The notes: a model not told the origin generated them from the sequence alone. A stretch of DNA of 64,000 nt from Mesaphorura yosii (GCA_009869945.1 WIXG01000373.1:1-64000), one strand, 5' to 3'; positions 11,796 through 22,361 are shown, numbered from the stretch's first letter. Numbers and translations are program-made.

Positions 11796-13052
11796 TTAAA
11801 GCAGAAGAATCGACCAAACGCTCTGAAAGACGACGTCCGAAGTCGCCACTACAAACGTCCTCTCTGTGATGTCCATGAAAAACCCGATTTTAAAGTGGAA
11901 TGGGAGATACATCCTGAAAATTTTTCGCTGGCTTTGATGAAGTTGAAGCTGAGGCTGAAGCTGCTTGGGCAGTTCGGACGCGGAGTCAGGCGAGGCTGCA
12001 GCGATGTGGCTGATGTTCTTCGACCATTCTCGGAATGACGCAGGAAACACTTGTGATGCTTTCGTGTAGTTCATAGCAAAGTCGAGGCACGCCTTCGTCG
12101 CACCCATCACCACGGCTGGGGTGACGATCATGAAGGCAGCAAGGGCGAAGGGCACCTCGCCGACGACGTTGATCATCGTGCAGATGCACGCGATTTGAAT
12201 GAGGCAGCTCATGCCGAGGATAAGTGCGATGAGAGTGGATGTGAATTCCATGGCGTGCACGTGCAAGACTTGATGAGCACGGAAGAGAAGATGGTCTCGG
12301 CGCTGCTCGAGCTCTGACTTATCCGGGTCGAATCTGCATCGAAATCGAGTCAGAAATGAGAACAGCGTTCAATAAGGACAGATTCTCTTGATTTCGATTT
12401 AATAAACGTACCTGATCTTTGTGAGAAAGTTCCCCATTGAATGGCAGTAGTTCACGGCCAGAATGACGAAGAATGCGCCGGTGAACCACGGGAATATTGA
12501 CACATAGCCCCAAGCGCCTCCAACGAGGATATTGAGCCCCAGATACTCCGTCCTAAAGTACTTGTAGAGTCTATCGCCATTGATGACCATGATTCCACCT
12601 CCGATTCCGGCGAGAATCGGGAGGACGGCGATCAGGAAGAGGAACGGTTTGGTCAGCCTCTCCATTCCGTCCTTCTTTGTCATGTCGAGTCTGTGGTACA
12701 GCGCCAACTTCCGAGCGAAAAGATGTATTACTGACTGGAGCGTAGCAAACTCAGCCGGGAACAGCAAATTATACAGTTGAATGACGGTCGTGAAAGTTTG
12801 CGCGAATAGCATCATGCAGGCGTACATCCACTCGTCTAGTTCCGCCCCGGGCTCGAGCACGCCGGCGAGTGCGGACCAGGACATTGTCCACTGGACGACG
12901 AGGCTCGCGAAAGCAGTCAGGCGCCATCGACTCAGGTATGGAACGACCTGCACTCTACAGCTGACTGGGTTCCACGTAAATGGAAGGATCTTTGTCCAGT
13001 ACCCGGCGCGGATCAAGTACGAGAAGAGACGGAAGGATTCTTCCGAAATCAT
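11796..13052 (-). CDS. gustatory-type chemosensory receptor
   Basis: Two exons: 13052-12412 and 12333-11796, joined at GTACGT/AG in a consistent phase, giving about 392 aa. The open frame continues upstream of the first ATG to 13085 and beyond without another Met, so an extra 5' exon is possible. Six to seven hydrophobic segments are visible, including PFLFLIAVLPILAGIGGGIM and a double segment over VLHVHAMEFTSTLIALILG. The C-terminus (GFFMDITERTFVVATSD followed by a hydrophobic tail) has the spacing of the arthropod 7tm_7 gustatory/odorant receptor superfamily. Length about 400 aa is typical. The ligand cannot be inferred. These proteins form ligand-gated cation channels in sensory neurons, with an intracellular N-terminus. 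Confidence 0.75.
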
Positions 13053-13085
13053 GACTAAATTGAGCTCTGCGACGCAGCTACACAA

Positions 13086-13593
13086 TAAAGCGATCGACTT
13101 TTCCCAGAAGAATGGAGACGGAAATGTCGGTTGGTGAAATATTTAAAAGAACAAGTAGGCTTTAAAGCCTTTACCCGGAGCGGAGGACGTAATAAATTAA
13201 GGGCGCCATATAAAGGGTATGCAATATTAATTCGAGGGTTATACGAAATTCATTCAGTTGATGGCTCCGTATGTTCAATTTTTCAATGCCTTTTAAAATA
13301 TTGTCATAAAACAGGCCCCAAATTACGAAATGCTTAAGGCAGGGGAAATTCTCGAGAAGAGTGGGAAAACTCTCGGGCCAACATCTGTGTACGTCATCGC
13401 AAAGTCTAGGTACACTTTCAGGTAACCGAGCACAATAAACGCTATATATTATGCGTGTAGTGTAGAGACGAGATGAATTTAACCAGATGCTCAGTCAAGA
13501 AGGACGCGTATTTACCAATGAAAATAAAATACACATGATCATAAATTTGAAAAAAGGCAATTGCCAATGGCCGAAGCTTGAATTAAATTATGT
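13086..13593. other. spacer between the receptor and hexosaminidase genes
   Basis: About 500 bp, AT-rich, no supported gene. The receptor promoter must lie in this interval or in a missed upstream exon. A TATAAA on the plus strand near 13209 does not face either gene. Confidence 0.4.
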
Positions 13594-15450
13594 CTATCCT
13601 TGGGCCGTACATTTGTTTTCATGCTGCCAGCACCATTCTGGCTGCAAACCGTCAGTCTGCAGCCCTCTTTGAATCAGCCGGTGATTCTGGTTCACCATTC
13701 GTACTGTCGCCTCGTGCACGCCCGTACTTTGGGGATCGGACCAAAGCCGCTCCCCAAGTGCGGCACCACGTGGCCAGAAACGTGTTTCAATAGACTCCTC
13801 TGTCGCTTGTTCCATCCACAACGGGGCAGAAGCGCCGAGAAGGAGTCCAGCCCTCAGCGCATCATCAGCCTCTGCTTGCCCAGCAGCAGCCGCATAGATC
13901 CTGTACGGAGAATTCTCGTAGATCGATTGCCACGTTTTGTAGGGAGAGCACCAATTGTAACCCGAGTCACCAATCCATGCTTGGTATCCACAATCCAAGT
14001 AGAGGGCATCAACATTGGAAAATATTACACGATACTGATTCTCGACAAGGAACTTGACGATCGGGTCATTGGATCGAGTCCAAATCTGTATCACATACTT
14101 GGCTGGGTCGATGTATTGCCTGATGTATTCCTGTGAGGTCAGGTCAGATGTCCAAAGGATTGCAAAGAAGAAATTCGAGACCGACTCAAGTTCGGCGTAC
14201 GAGCGTGTTTGAAAGTAGTCCCAAAGTCGCATAAAGGAATCCCGGTCCCTTCCCCAACCTTGTGCCTGCATAAAGGCGACAATCTCCGGTGTGCTGTTGT
14301 AGCATCGGAAATCTACTTCATCTCCACCCATGTGAAATAGATCGTCGTCAAATACGTCCAACATCGACCTGTAAATATCTCCGAGGATCGGGTAGATGGC
14401 GTCGTTGGCAATGTTGAGTTGTCCGCAAGGTGGCTGCACACAATTCGCGTGCCACGGATCCTTCTCAACACAAACTGCAAGCCGGTCTTGTTCCCCGCTG
14501 CCCCATTGCCATCCTGCACCTACGTGGGCAGGTTGATCGAATTCGGGTACAATCTTCACCCCACGAATCTTCGCGTAATGCACCAGCTCTCGAACCGCCG
14601 CCTGTGTGTACACTTTGTGCGGGGCATGCGCTCCATACAGCGTCAGATTTGGTTGCCCCGCAATCTCCAGGGGGAACGAGTTGGAGTCGGTGATGTGCCA
14701 ATGAAACATGTTCATTTTATTGTAGCTCAGGCCATCGATCAGTCGTCGAAGGCGGGGCAGCGATACAAAGTTACGGGATGTGTCCAGTGTCAAGCCTCGG
14801 TACGTGTACACGGGACGATCGGCGATGCTCACAGAGCGGACGATGACGTACTCTCCTACCTCGGCGTCGTATGCGATTAGTTGGGACAGGGTTTCCAGTC
14901 CATGCCGAGCACCAAAATATGTTCGGGACCCTATGACGACGTGTACGAGAGTGTCCAAAGGTGCGCTGATGTCGAGCGTATAACTTTCGTCCGTGTAAAG
15001 CCCCAAAAAGTCGGTGCTACCACTAATTTGGACTCTAACCACAACTTGTGCTGCTGCCCGCGCCGACGCTAAATTTTGAGTTGGCGGTGTAGCGTCAGAA
15101 CTATTCATTTTAATCAAATACGACTCGAAGATGGCGGTAGCCTCATTCACCCATGCATGGAGAGTTGGAGGAGATGAACTTATGTCAAATTCAATGGATG
15201 GTAAAATGGGCTGCAGCTCCCTCGTAAGGCCCCATGTGATTCCACCCGTCGGAAACGGCCACAGTGACCCAGAATCCCCACAGTTAAGTTTGCATACCTC
15301 GGCCGTGCTGCTCCCAACCTCGTTTTCCCCAAGTTCCTCACGGAATATTCGCGTGCAGTACTTGTTTCGACAGACGAACGTGAATGGGGAAGGTTGCTGA
15401 CCGCAGGCGGACCCGGCTACGGCTATGAAGAGGAAGACTAGCCAGCGCAT
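13594..15450 (-). CDS. beta-N-acetylhexosaminidase, GH20, secreted
   Basis: Intronless frame of 618 aa starting MRWLVFLFIAVAG, a clear signal peptide. The N-terminal third is the GH20b-like domain with several cysteines. The catalytic TIM barrel follows, with FHWHITDSNSFPLEI and then HMGGDEVDF near residue 370. The Asp-Glu pair there is the substrate-assisted catalytic pair of GH20 enzymes. Family members remove terminal GlcNAc or GalNAc from chitooligosaccharides or glycans. In arthropods the secreted forms act in chitin turnover or N-glycan trimming; which applies here is open. The lack of introns, next to neighbours with several, may point to an origin by retroposition or intron loss. A TATA box lies 56-62 bp upstream of the ATG. 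Confidence 0.93.
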   Translation of the reverse strand: MRWLVFLFIAVAGSACGQQPSPFTFVCRNKYCTRIFREELGENEVGSSTAEVCKLNCGDSGSLWPFPTGGITWGLTRELQPILPSIEFDISSSPPTLHAWVNEATAIFESYLIKMNSSDATPPTQNLASARAAAQVVVRVQISGSTDFLGLYTDESYTLDISAPLDTLVHVVIGSRTYFGARHGLETLSQLIAYDAEVGEYVIVRSVSIADRPVYTYRGLTLDTSRNFVSLPRLRRLIDGLSYNKMNMFHWHITDSNSFPLEIAGQPNLTLYGAHAPHKVYTQAAVRELVHYAKIRGVKIVPEFDQPAHVGAGWQWGSGEQDRLAVCVEKDPWHANCVQPPCGQLNIANDAIYPILGDIYRSMLDVFDDDLFHMGGDEVDFRCYNSTPEIVAFMQAQGWGRDRDSFMRLWDYFQTRSYAELESVSNFFFAILWTSDLTSQEYIRQYIDPAKYVIQIWTRSNDPIVKFLVENQYRVIFSNVDALYLDCGYQAWIGDSGYNWCSPYKTWQSIYENSPYRIYAAAAGQAEADDALRAGLLLGASAPLWMEQATEESIETRFWPRGAALGERLWSDPQSTGVHEATVRMVNQNHRLIQRGLQTDGLQPEWCWQHENKCTAQG

Positions 15451-15505
15451 GATGAAAATGCAAGCAGTTCAGTTTTCGACGGGCAATTTTCCATCACCGG
15501 GCTAG

Positions 15506-15512
15506 TTTTATA
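15506..15512 (-). promoter_or_regulatory. TATA box of the hexosaminidase gene
   Basis: TATAAAA on the minus strand, about 56 bp upstream of the hexosaminidase ATG at 15450. This spacing would put transcription start near 15480. Confidence 0.55.
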
Positions 15513-15539
15513 ACCTTTTAACTTGTCAAGTAAGTCAAG

Positions 15540-17192
15540 TGCTTTATTTTTGCGAATATGATACGACTCAATCGTCTCCCTTCATTGTGACCGTCCTCCT
15601 CTTTTCTAGTCAACACATCAATCAATAATCAATCAACTTCAAATCTGCGTGCCGATTTGCATGGTGTACCTGTCGTGTGGTGTGGGGAATTTGTGCATGA
15701 AATCATTCTCAACATTGATTGATTGACTTATTGTTACGGTAAAGTCAATAAGAGTACCGAATTATTTACAAATTGATACAATTAGACTGGCTTAATTTGA
15801 TCCAACCCGCAGATGAAACATCCGAGTCCACGGACCAAGAGGCTAACCTAAGCCACAGTAAACGCCAAAAGTGCAATTTTTGGTTAAACTGAAACAAGGA
15901 ATTGCAGCGTTGCTGAAATCTATGCGTGTATATCAAAGTAATCAGTTGGTGATACAGACACAATTGGACTCACAACAAAGTAGAATTGAGCTCTTTCACT
16001 CGCACTTTCTTCCTAGGTTAGATCGTACCAAAGACAGACGGATAAGGAGTAAATTCAGACTGTGAATTGAAATATACTGCTGATGATCCAAAGCGCGTAT
16101 TCTTCGTTTGTTTGCAGAAACACCAGGTTTGATTTCTCGAACAAGTAATAAAATGACAATACGCGCACTCTGACCCCGATCTTCGCCATGAACTGTAACT
16201 AATGCCGCATGTAGTTCTAGGCCATTTTTGAAAAGGAGTGACAAATTCCCGGTGAGGAGAGTAAGATGGCTTGAAGATTCATCTTGACATTGGACAGTGA
16301 TCAAAGAGGTACTCATCAATGACGTTGCGGGTTCTTTCCTCGTTTGAAACCTTAAACATGCAATCTTCTGTGCTTGTAAATAATTGTAGTCCAATTGTGC
16401 ACTACACTGTGAATGGTAGGATGGATTTGTAAACCTGACCGGTCACATCGACTTCGAATTAATCTTAAATACATAATAGGCATAATGGGCATATTGTAAG
16501 TTGAAAATTTGCAGTAATCATATAGTTTGGAATTTTCTGGGGGAAGGCAAAATTGCAAGAGTCTCGAAATATTATCGGGTCTTGTTGTATGATGACGAAA
16601 AGAAAGTGACTAAATCGATTCTTTGAGTAAAAACAACGAAACAACTCGCAAAAGATTTCAAAGCCATTCTAGGCACACTGCGCAGTTAATAAGCAAGAGA
16701 ATGTTACTGAATATCGCAATTCCTATTTTTGTCTTTCATCAATATCACTTTTCTCATCCTTACTCCCGTTCCCGTGCACTGGGAAGTAAATGACAGACTT
16801 ATAGTTTTAGAAGTATTTTGTATTTTGTAAAGTACATGAGAATATTAGAATCGTAAAAATTGAGGGGTTTAATAAATTTGTCGATTTGAGTTATCATGGG
16901 TTATCATTCTTAACATGGAAATGAGCACTCATTGCTTAAGAATAAATTTATGACGCATTATCACTGTCCAATAAATTCTAGAGTCCATTAACTGGAATTC
17001 AAAATCATGGATTACAGTGAGTGTGAAACAATTTCTCTATATCACGTATACCATTGAGCCTGAGTTGGGTTTTCTCGGATCACACCATACAATTGCATCT
17101 CGCACTCGGGTGAAATAATAAGAAACGGATGTGCTGCAAAATGATGGGAAATGGCAAATTATTGACGTCTTCTGAATCCTGTAATGGAACAA
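15540..17192. other. intergenic region, no gene seen
   Basis: About 1.65 kb. The longest frame (minus, 16394-15996) has no recognisable motif and no splice partners. The rest is AT-rich sequence without clear repeats. Confidence 0.45.
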
Positions 17193-17690
17193 TCAGCCGA
17201 ACATAACAAATGTGGAAGGATTCTTGTCCCATTGGTAGAGGTTTAGGAGCCTGGAACTGTCAACCGCATTTGCAGGCTCCATTCTGCTGCATTTTTTCGA
17301 TTCCAACTTCGAATCTGTGGTCGATAAATTTCCCGATCGTCCCAGGTCATTGATCATAGTTGACTGGCTATACCTTGTTCCATTGTTACTTTTAGTGCGA
17401 GAGAGACAAGACGTTCCACTTCCGCACGTGAGTTCGTCGTAATCGGCACCGTCGAAAAATATGGAGATTTCAAGCATCGTCTTAGGCGGAAAACAGTTGG
17501 ACCCACTCTTCAGTCGGCATCCTCCAGCCTCCTGGTCAGAAATCGTCTCGATGTGAACGTCCAGGACTACACGTGGCCCACATCGGTACTCTTTTGAAGA
17601 CTGAAGAGAAGGTTTCCCTATTGCAATGGCCAGCACACAGTATGAGAATACGGAGCAAGTCAGCAGGACGACAAATTTTGCCGAATACAT
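17193..17690 (-). CDS. small secreted cysteine-containing protein, orphan
   Basis: Intronless, 165 aa from the ATG at 17690. That start is preferred over an upstream in-frame ATG because it begins directly with a signal peptide (MYSAKFVVLLTCSVFSY) and sits 54-60 bp downstream of a TATA box. The mature part has six cysteines, including CGSGTSC, and one region that reads like a beta-strand-rich domain (RVVLDVHIETISDQEAGG). The C-terminal third is polar and probably flexible. I do not recognise the family. Secretion is supported by the signal; any further function would be a guess. Confidence 0.65.
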   Translation of the reverse strand: MYSAKFVVLLTCSVFSYCVLAIAIGKPSLQSSKEYRCGPRVVLDVHIETISDQEAGGCRLKSGSNCFPPKTMLEISIFFDGADYDELTCGSGTSCLSRTKSNNGTRYSQSTMINDLGRSGNLSTTDSKLESKKCSRMEPANAVDSSRLLNLYQWDKNPSTFVMFG

Positions 17691-17743
17691 GGTCTTATGG
17701 ACAGAATGAGTCTGAATAACTGCCCAGCACAACGGATCAATCA

Positions 17744-17750
17744 TTTTATA
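17744..17750 (-). promoter_or_regulatory. TATA box of the small secreted protein gene
   Basis: TATAAAA on the minus strand, 54 bp before the ATG at 17690. Confidence 0.55.
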
Positions 17751-17759
17751 GCCAAAGAT

Positions 17760-18547
17760 AAGTATTAGCAAGTTAATTACTGTCAATTATCGCCTTTTCC
17801 TGCTTCAGCTCTCAGAGTAAAAAGTGATGTCTATTGACACTGGAATTCACAAAATTTTTTCAAAAGTGAATCAGAATCTTATTGAAACTAAATGCTGAGA
17901 AATAAATATAATGACGCAAGGGTTTGAGTTTGTACTCACGTGCTAATGAGCACACTCCCACACTCACACGTTCACGATCTTTTCGTCAATTCTTCAGAAA
18001 ATGCGCAGGATCCATTTCTCAAGAAATTAGTATTTGTCTTCATGACTCACAGCATAACTATATCTCGACGCCCACCAATTAGCTCACAGCTAACTGCGCC
18101 TGGAAGCTATCTAGAAGCGATCGATTATTAATTCAATGACATTGTTACAAAAGTTGAAGGTCGGACGGGAAACTCAGGTAGTTCGCAGCTGCAACCCCGT
18201 CAGTATCTAACAATTGTAGATAAAAATTTCTAAATGAGAAAGTGGACCGATTTTTACGTTGACTTTTATGGCACAGCAGCCCCGGAGTCATGCGCGCTTT
18301 ACGTTTTGTAACCGATTTTGCTCTGAACGGACTCCGGAATGGTTATTTTTAATTATTTGCATTCGAGTGACTGAACCAAAGTTTTCTTCGCATCGCAACT
18401 CGATTTCAACACTTCAGTTTGGTTGTTTTTCTTGAATTTGCTTGATTTGAAACGGCGACTTTCAAACCGTCCGTTGAACATAAGCATAAGTACGCATCTT
18501 ACACCCCCCGAAACTCAAATTGAAAGATTTAATATTTTACTCGCCCG
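17760..18547. other. intergenic region
   Basis: No gene supported. It separates the small secreted gene (-) from the helicase fragment (+), so it may contain both promoters. Confidence 0.4.
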
Positions 18548-18799
18548 ATGGATCCTGCGGACGGTTCGGATCCCCAGGACGATGAAGAGGAGGAGCAAGA
18601 GGACTGGTTCGTGCCGCCAGTCCTCGGCGACCCGGTCCCCTACTCCTACGATGACCCTGATCGGGTTCCAATTCAGTTCCCAAAGACGGCGTACCCCAGT
18701 CAGGAGTTTCTCATGAAGGCTGTCATCCGTGGGCTGCGCAACGGGCAAAACTGCCTCCTCGAGTCCCCACGGGGACGGATGTCGTCGAAGAAAAGATAA
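18548..18799 (+). pseudogene. truncated FANCJ/BRIP1-like helicase N-terminus
   Basis: The 83-aa frame starts MDPADGSDPQ and reaches IQFPKTAYPSQEFLMKAVIR, then GLRNGQNCLLESPRGRMSSK. This follows the start of XPD-type DEAH DNA helicases, closest in my memory to FANCJ/BRIP1, where the sequence runs into the Walker A motif (CLLESPTGSGKS). Here the frame departs exactly at that motif and stops at 18797-18799. No helicase motif follows in any frame, and no donor site offers an exit before the break. It is therefore a 5' fragment of a helicase gene, either a truncated duplicate or a decayed gene. Whether it is transcribed is unknown. Confidence 0.65.
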
Positions 18800-19300
18800 A
18801 CGATCGAGCGGGGCCAGCTGAACAAGTTTAATCAAAATCCCTTCATTTTAAATTTTTTTTATTTTTCTGAATTCAATGGTATAAGGTAAATCCACAATCT
18901 GAACATACACTACGACTAAAGCACTGTGGGGTCCAGGACTGGGTGGATTTGATTGAAAAGGGGATAGCACTGTTTGATTTCAATTGAATACAAAAATATA
19001 CAGAAGTTTGAATACACAAGTGTTGATAAAATGAGAAAATGGACGGGCTTTGTCTTACTTTTTCAGGTTTATTTGTTCTTATTTGTTCAAGTCCAACTGA
19101 AGCCTCTCTGCCATGCCAAAGCAGCCCTTCAAGTGTGGTAATTTCTCAACTCGTTCGGGAGCTATGCAGCATTCTGTTGTGACAACCATACAGTAGTTAC
19201 GGTTTGCATGTCCAATTTCTTAAAGAAATTAGTCCAGAGGTGGTCAACGGTAAACTCACTCTAGTTTCAAAATAAACCATTTTCAAACTGCTTGAAATCA
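18800..19300. other. intergenic region before the Tc1 element
   Basis: AT-rich, no gene seen. Confidence 0.4.
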
Positions 19301-19306
19301 AACGAC

Positions 19307-19340
19307 CGTATTCTACGAGGCCCTGATCCCGTAGAATACG
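19307..19340. repeat. perfect 11-bp hairpin
   Basis: CGTATTCTACG (19307-19317) and its exact reverse complement (19330-19340) flank a 12-nt loop, about 65 bp outside the Tc1 element. Confidence 0.7.
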
Positions 19341-19376
19341 TACATTACTAAATTACAGTACAGGCATATGCACATG

Positions 19377-19400
19377 TATTGTATTGTATTGTATTGCATT
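19377..19400 (+). repeat. TATTG microsatellite at the Tc1 left edge
   Basis: About four to five units of TATTG (one TTGCA variant) directly before the left Tc1 end. Confidence 0.6.
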
Positions 19401-19401
19401 G

Positions 19402-20995
19402 TACAATGCGAGTAATGGAAATAGCCGGACATGAGAAAAGTCGACAGCGTAAAAATTTCATGTTTAAACAAGAGGGGGAGGGGTCACTCTAACGTGCGGG
19501 GCGATGTGCTACAAAAAAGGGACAACTGAATTAAAAATTCCGTACGATAAGAAATTTGATATCAGAAAACCATTAAAGTATGATTTCACGTTGTGTAATT
19601 GAAATAGCCGGTACTTAATTTTTCAGTCGTATTTAAAGCCCGAAAGTGAGAACTCCAAAACATTAAGTTTCATCAGCCCAATTAGAGTCCACTCTTGCAA
19701 AATAAGTATATACATCCGATATATTGATCAAAATGGGAAGAGGCAAACGGCTTTCATCGGAAGAAATTTCTCAAATTGATATTCTGAAAAAAGATGGCAA
19801 GAACGTCGCGGAAATATCAAGACTGTTGAAGAGATCGGAGAAAGTGTGTTCAAATTACTTGAAACTACGCGAAAATTATGGACAAAATCATCCAGGTGCA
19901 AAGGGGAAGCTGAACGGGCGGACGAAACGGCGACTATTTAAGGAAATTAGCAACAAAACCATCTCTTGTGCAGAACTCAAGGAGAAACTTGGCCCTAAAG
20001 TGACACGGAAAACAGTGTAAAATGCAATAAAGAGCAACAAGAATCTGAAGTTCAAGAGATTGATGAGAAAACCCCCATTAAATGCAGCCCACAAGCAGAA
20101 GCGAATTACCTGGGCTCGTGATAAAGTTGGCTGGAGTGAAAAGTGGAGCAGTGTCATCTTCAGTGACGAAAAAAAGTTTAATTTAGATGACCCTGATGGT
20201 TATGCGAGCTATTGGCACGATTTGAGGAAGGAAGAGAAGATTTTCTCAAAGCGCCATACAGGAGGTGGATCATTGGTGATCTGGGGCGCATTCTCATATT
20301 ATGGAAAGTGTGCACTGCGGATTATTTCGACGCGTATGAACGCAAACGGCTATCAGAAAGTTCTGGAAGAGCATCTTCTACCGTTTATGGACACTCTCTC
20401 TCTAACAACGCTCGCGGAGACAGTTTTCATGCAGGATAATGCTCCCGTTCACCGTGCAAGAAGTGTACTGGCCTGGTTGCAAACTCATGAAATTAATGTT
20501 ATGGAGTGGCCACCATATTCACCAGATCTGAATCCGATCGAGAATGTGTGGGGTATCCTGGCTAGACGTGTGTACGCGAATGGGAGACAATTTAACTCCG
20601 TCAATGAACTCAAGTTTGCAGTTGTTGCAGCGTGGAACGGACTCACCAATAACGACCTACGCCCATTTATTAACAGTATGCAAAATCGTGTGGCTGCTGT
20701 CCTGCTGGCTCAAGGAGGGTCCACGAAGTACTAGATTACTAAAACTTTGAAAATTCTGAACACTATAAATATAAATCTCACTTTTTCTGTACACCGGCTA
20801 TTTCTATTACCCAGCTAAAATTGAACATTTTCCGTTTTTTTGTAAATAACAAAATTATGCTTACGAACTTTTAGCTTATGTTTCTCTCATTTTGCCCCGG
20901 TTTAAGCAACGAGTAATGGGGCATACGCTGACGAGCTTTGCGCCTTATCCCAATAATCTGACACTTTTTGCCAACCGGCTATCTCAATTACCCGT
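19402..20995 (+). mobile_element. Tc1-family transposon with IR/DR ends
   Basis: About 1.6 kb. Four copies of a (T)AATNGAAATAGCCGG-like repeat occur: left outer 19409-19428, left inner about 19595-19611, right inner about 20793-20814 (inverted) and right outer 20974-20993 (inverted). The two copies on each side are about 185 bp apart and the outer copies match at 17 of 20 positions. This is the IR/DR architecture known from Sleeping Beauty-like Tc1 elements. The right end is followed by TA (20994-20995); on the left the nearest TA is at 19402-19403, so the exact left boundary is uncertain by a few bases. The transposase gene inside has one nonsense codon. Confidence 0.8.
19724..20734 (+). pseudogene. 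Tc1 transposase, one in-frame stop
   Basis: The frame from MGRGKRLSSEE to GGSTKY is open for 336 codons apart from a single TAA at 20018-20020 (codon 99). The N-terminal part holds the helix-turn-helix DNA-binding region (EISQIDILKKDGKNVAEISR). The catalytic part has the triad Asp in FSDEKKF, Asp in MQDNAPVH, and Glu in PDLNPIENVW. The last two are separated by 34 residues, the DD34E spacing of Tc1. The length matches the usual 340 aa. No frameshift is visible, so the inactivation looks recent. An internal ATG at 20060 could give only the catalytic half. Confidence 0.88.
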
Positions 20996-21004
20996 ACTGT
21001 ATTG

Positions 21005-21041
21005 TATGCGTAATATGCATGTACATTACATATTACGCATA
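21005..21041. repeat. perfect 12-bp hairpin next to the Tc1 right end
   Basis: TATGCGTAATAT (21005-21016) and its exact complement ATATTACGCATA (21030-21041) flank a 13-nt loop, 10 bp outside the transposon. Confidence 0.7.
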
Positions 21042-21315
21042 TGTATTCATAGCAGACGCTAACCACTTTCAACTGTGATTCCAAATGCGTTTGTGCTGCG
21101 CATTGTGATTAATACGTCTTAAGGCGTTAGATTTGGAACGCAATTAAGGATAAATTAAATTAGAGCAAAGCAATTAATGGATCGAGGAATCTAATTGGCC
21201 AAATTCGCTTTCAATCGAGCTCCGTGTAAGGTAAAGTTGAGGATTGCAAAAAAAGAAAGAATTATTCGACAAGTTTACGTCGTAACTCGTAAACTTTGTA
21301 GTGTTGTAGATAATT

Positions 21316-22215
21316 ATGGCTCAAATTCGACTCCAGCTCCTTTTGGTCACTTGCACATTCTTCGGTGGCCTGGCCACCTCGCAATCGCAGTCGTCAACCT
21401 TTCTGTCCCAATCTTCGTGTCAACAAGCCAGAGATTGTTACGTAATCCCTAGTGTGCTTGAGCTCGCTTGCTACTACAACGTCAACAAATGCAACTGCCA
21501 ACTGACAATCCGGTCAATCCACCGCGTCGAAAGTGTCAATGGCGCCTGCCTCATGTCGAAGTACGGTCCGTGTGGCGGCGGGTCGAACAGCGCTGGCGCC
21601 GGGCTTAGCGTTGGTTGCCTGGAAGGGTTTGAGTGCATTGAGAATCAGTGTCGAGACCCGAAAGTTGGCGAAGCCGCAGCCACCCGAAATGTACCGCCAC
21701 CGCCAAATACGCCCTACGAGTTCCAACGACCCTGCCGTGACGGATGCGCCTTCACGCCAGAACTCCGCTTTGAATGCGGACCGAATTCAAAGTGCGTCTG
21801 TCGCCCTGCCCCGACGATGGATGCCCCCGGGCCCATTTGGGACGTGCGGAATTATGACGGAGACCACAACTGCTCGGTGGGTAAATTCGGGCCGTGTGGC
21901 AGTCGTGGCGGAGATGGGATGCAAGTCGATTGTCATGGAGCAGAAGCGGGCACGCAGTTGCAGTGTGTTAACGGGCGGTGCATCGACGCTCAGAACCCGA
22001 TTGCTGCCGCCGGCGGGGCATGCGAGCTGCACACCGACTGCGAGGCAGGTCTGATTTGTAGTGGTGACCATACTTGCATTAGTCGGAAATCGCTGGGCCC
22101 TAACGCGAGATGCAACAGTGACGAAGAGTGCTCAGCGAGCCTCGTCTGTCGTTTCATGACACCAAACGGTTCCTTTGCATTTGGACGGAGGCGCGTTTGT
22201 GGTTCTCGCTTGTAA
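21316..22215 (+). CDS. secreted 28-cysteine protein, copy 2
   Basis: Intronless, 299 aa, starting MAQIRLQLLLVTCTFFGG, a signal peptide. It is a clear paralogue of the protein at 3124-4056. The segment CNCQLTIRSIHRVESVNGA is almost identical, as are MSKYGPCG, GFECIENQCRDP and DHNCSVGKFGPCG. After the signal it has 28 cysteines in the same order. The two modules have a proline-rich linker between them (VPPPPNTPYEFQRPC), where the copies differ in length and sequence. The C-terminal CxxxxDCxxGLxC units are kept; the very end diverges (RRRVCGSRL). Both copies are intronless and on the same strand, about 17 kb apart, with unrelated genes between. AATAAA at 22245-22250 lies 30 bp after the stop. 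Confidence 0.85.
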   Translation: MAQIRLQLLLVTCTFFGGLATSQSQSSTFLSQSSCQQARDCYVIPSVLELACYYNVNKCNCQLTIRSIHRVESVNGACLMSKYGPCGGGSNSAGAGLSVGCLEGFECIENQCRDPKVGEAAATRNVPPPPNTPYEFQRPCRDGCAFTPELRFECGPNSKCVCRPAPTMDAPGPIWDVRNYDGDHNCSVGKFGPCGSRGGDGMQVDCHGAEAGTQLQCVNGRCIDAQNPIAAAGGACELHTDCEAGLICSGDHTCISRKSLGPNARCNSDEECSASLVCRFMTPNGSFAFGRRRVCGSRL

Positions 22216-22361
22216 AAAAAATTGTGCTGGGTGCTGCCGTTATTAATAAAAAGCAAATCTCCTGTTGATTATATAACTAATTTACATCATTAGCATCAAC
22301 AAGTAGTTAATATAATTAAAGGCGGTCGTAAATTAATTGGTCAGTTCTTAACTGCAAGTAA

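Noticed and set aside
15996..16394. 132-codon minus-strand frame
   Set aside because: No motif, no splice partners and unremarkable composition. It may be chance or an old repeat.
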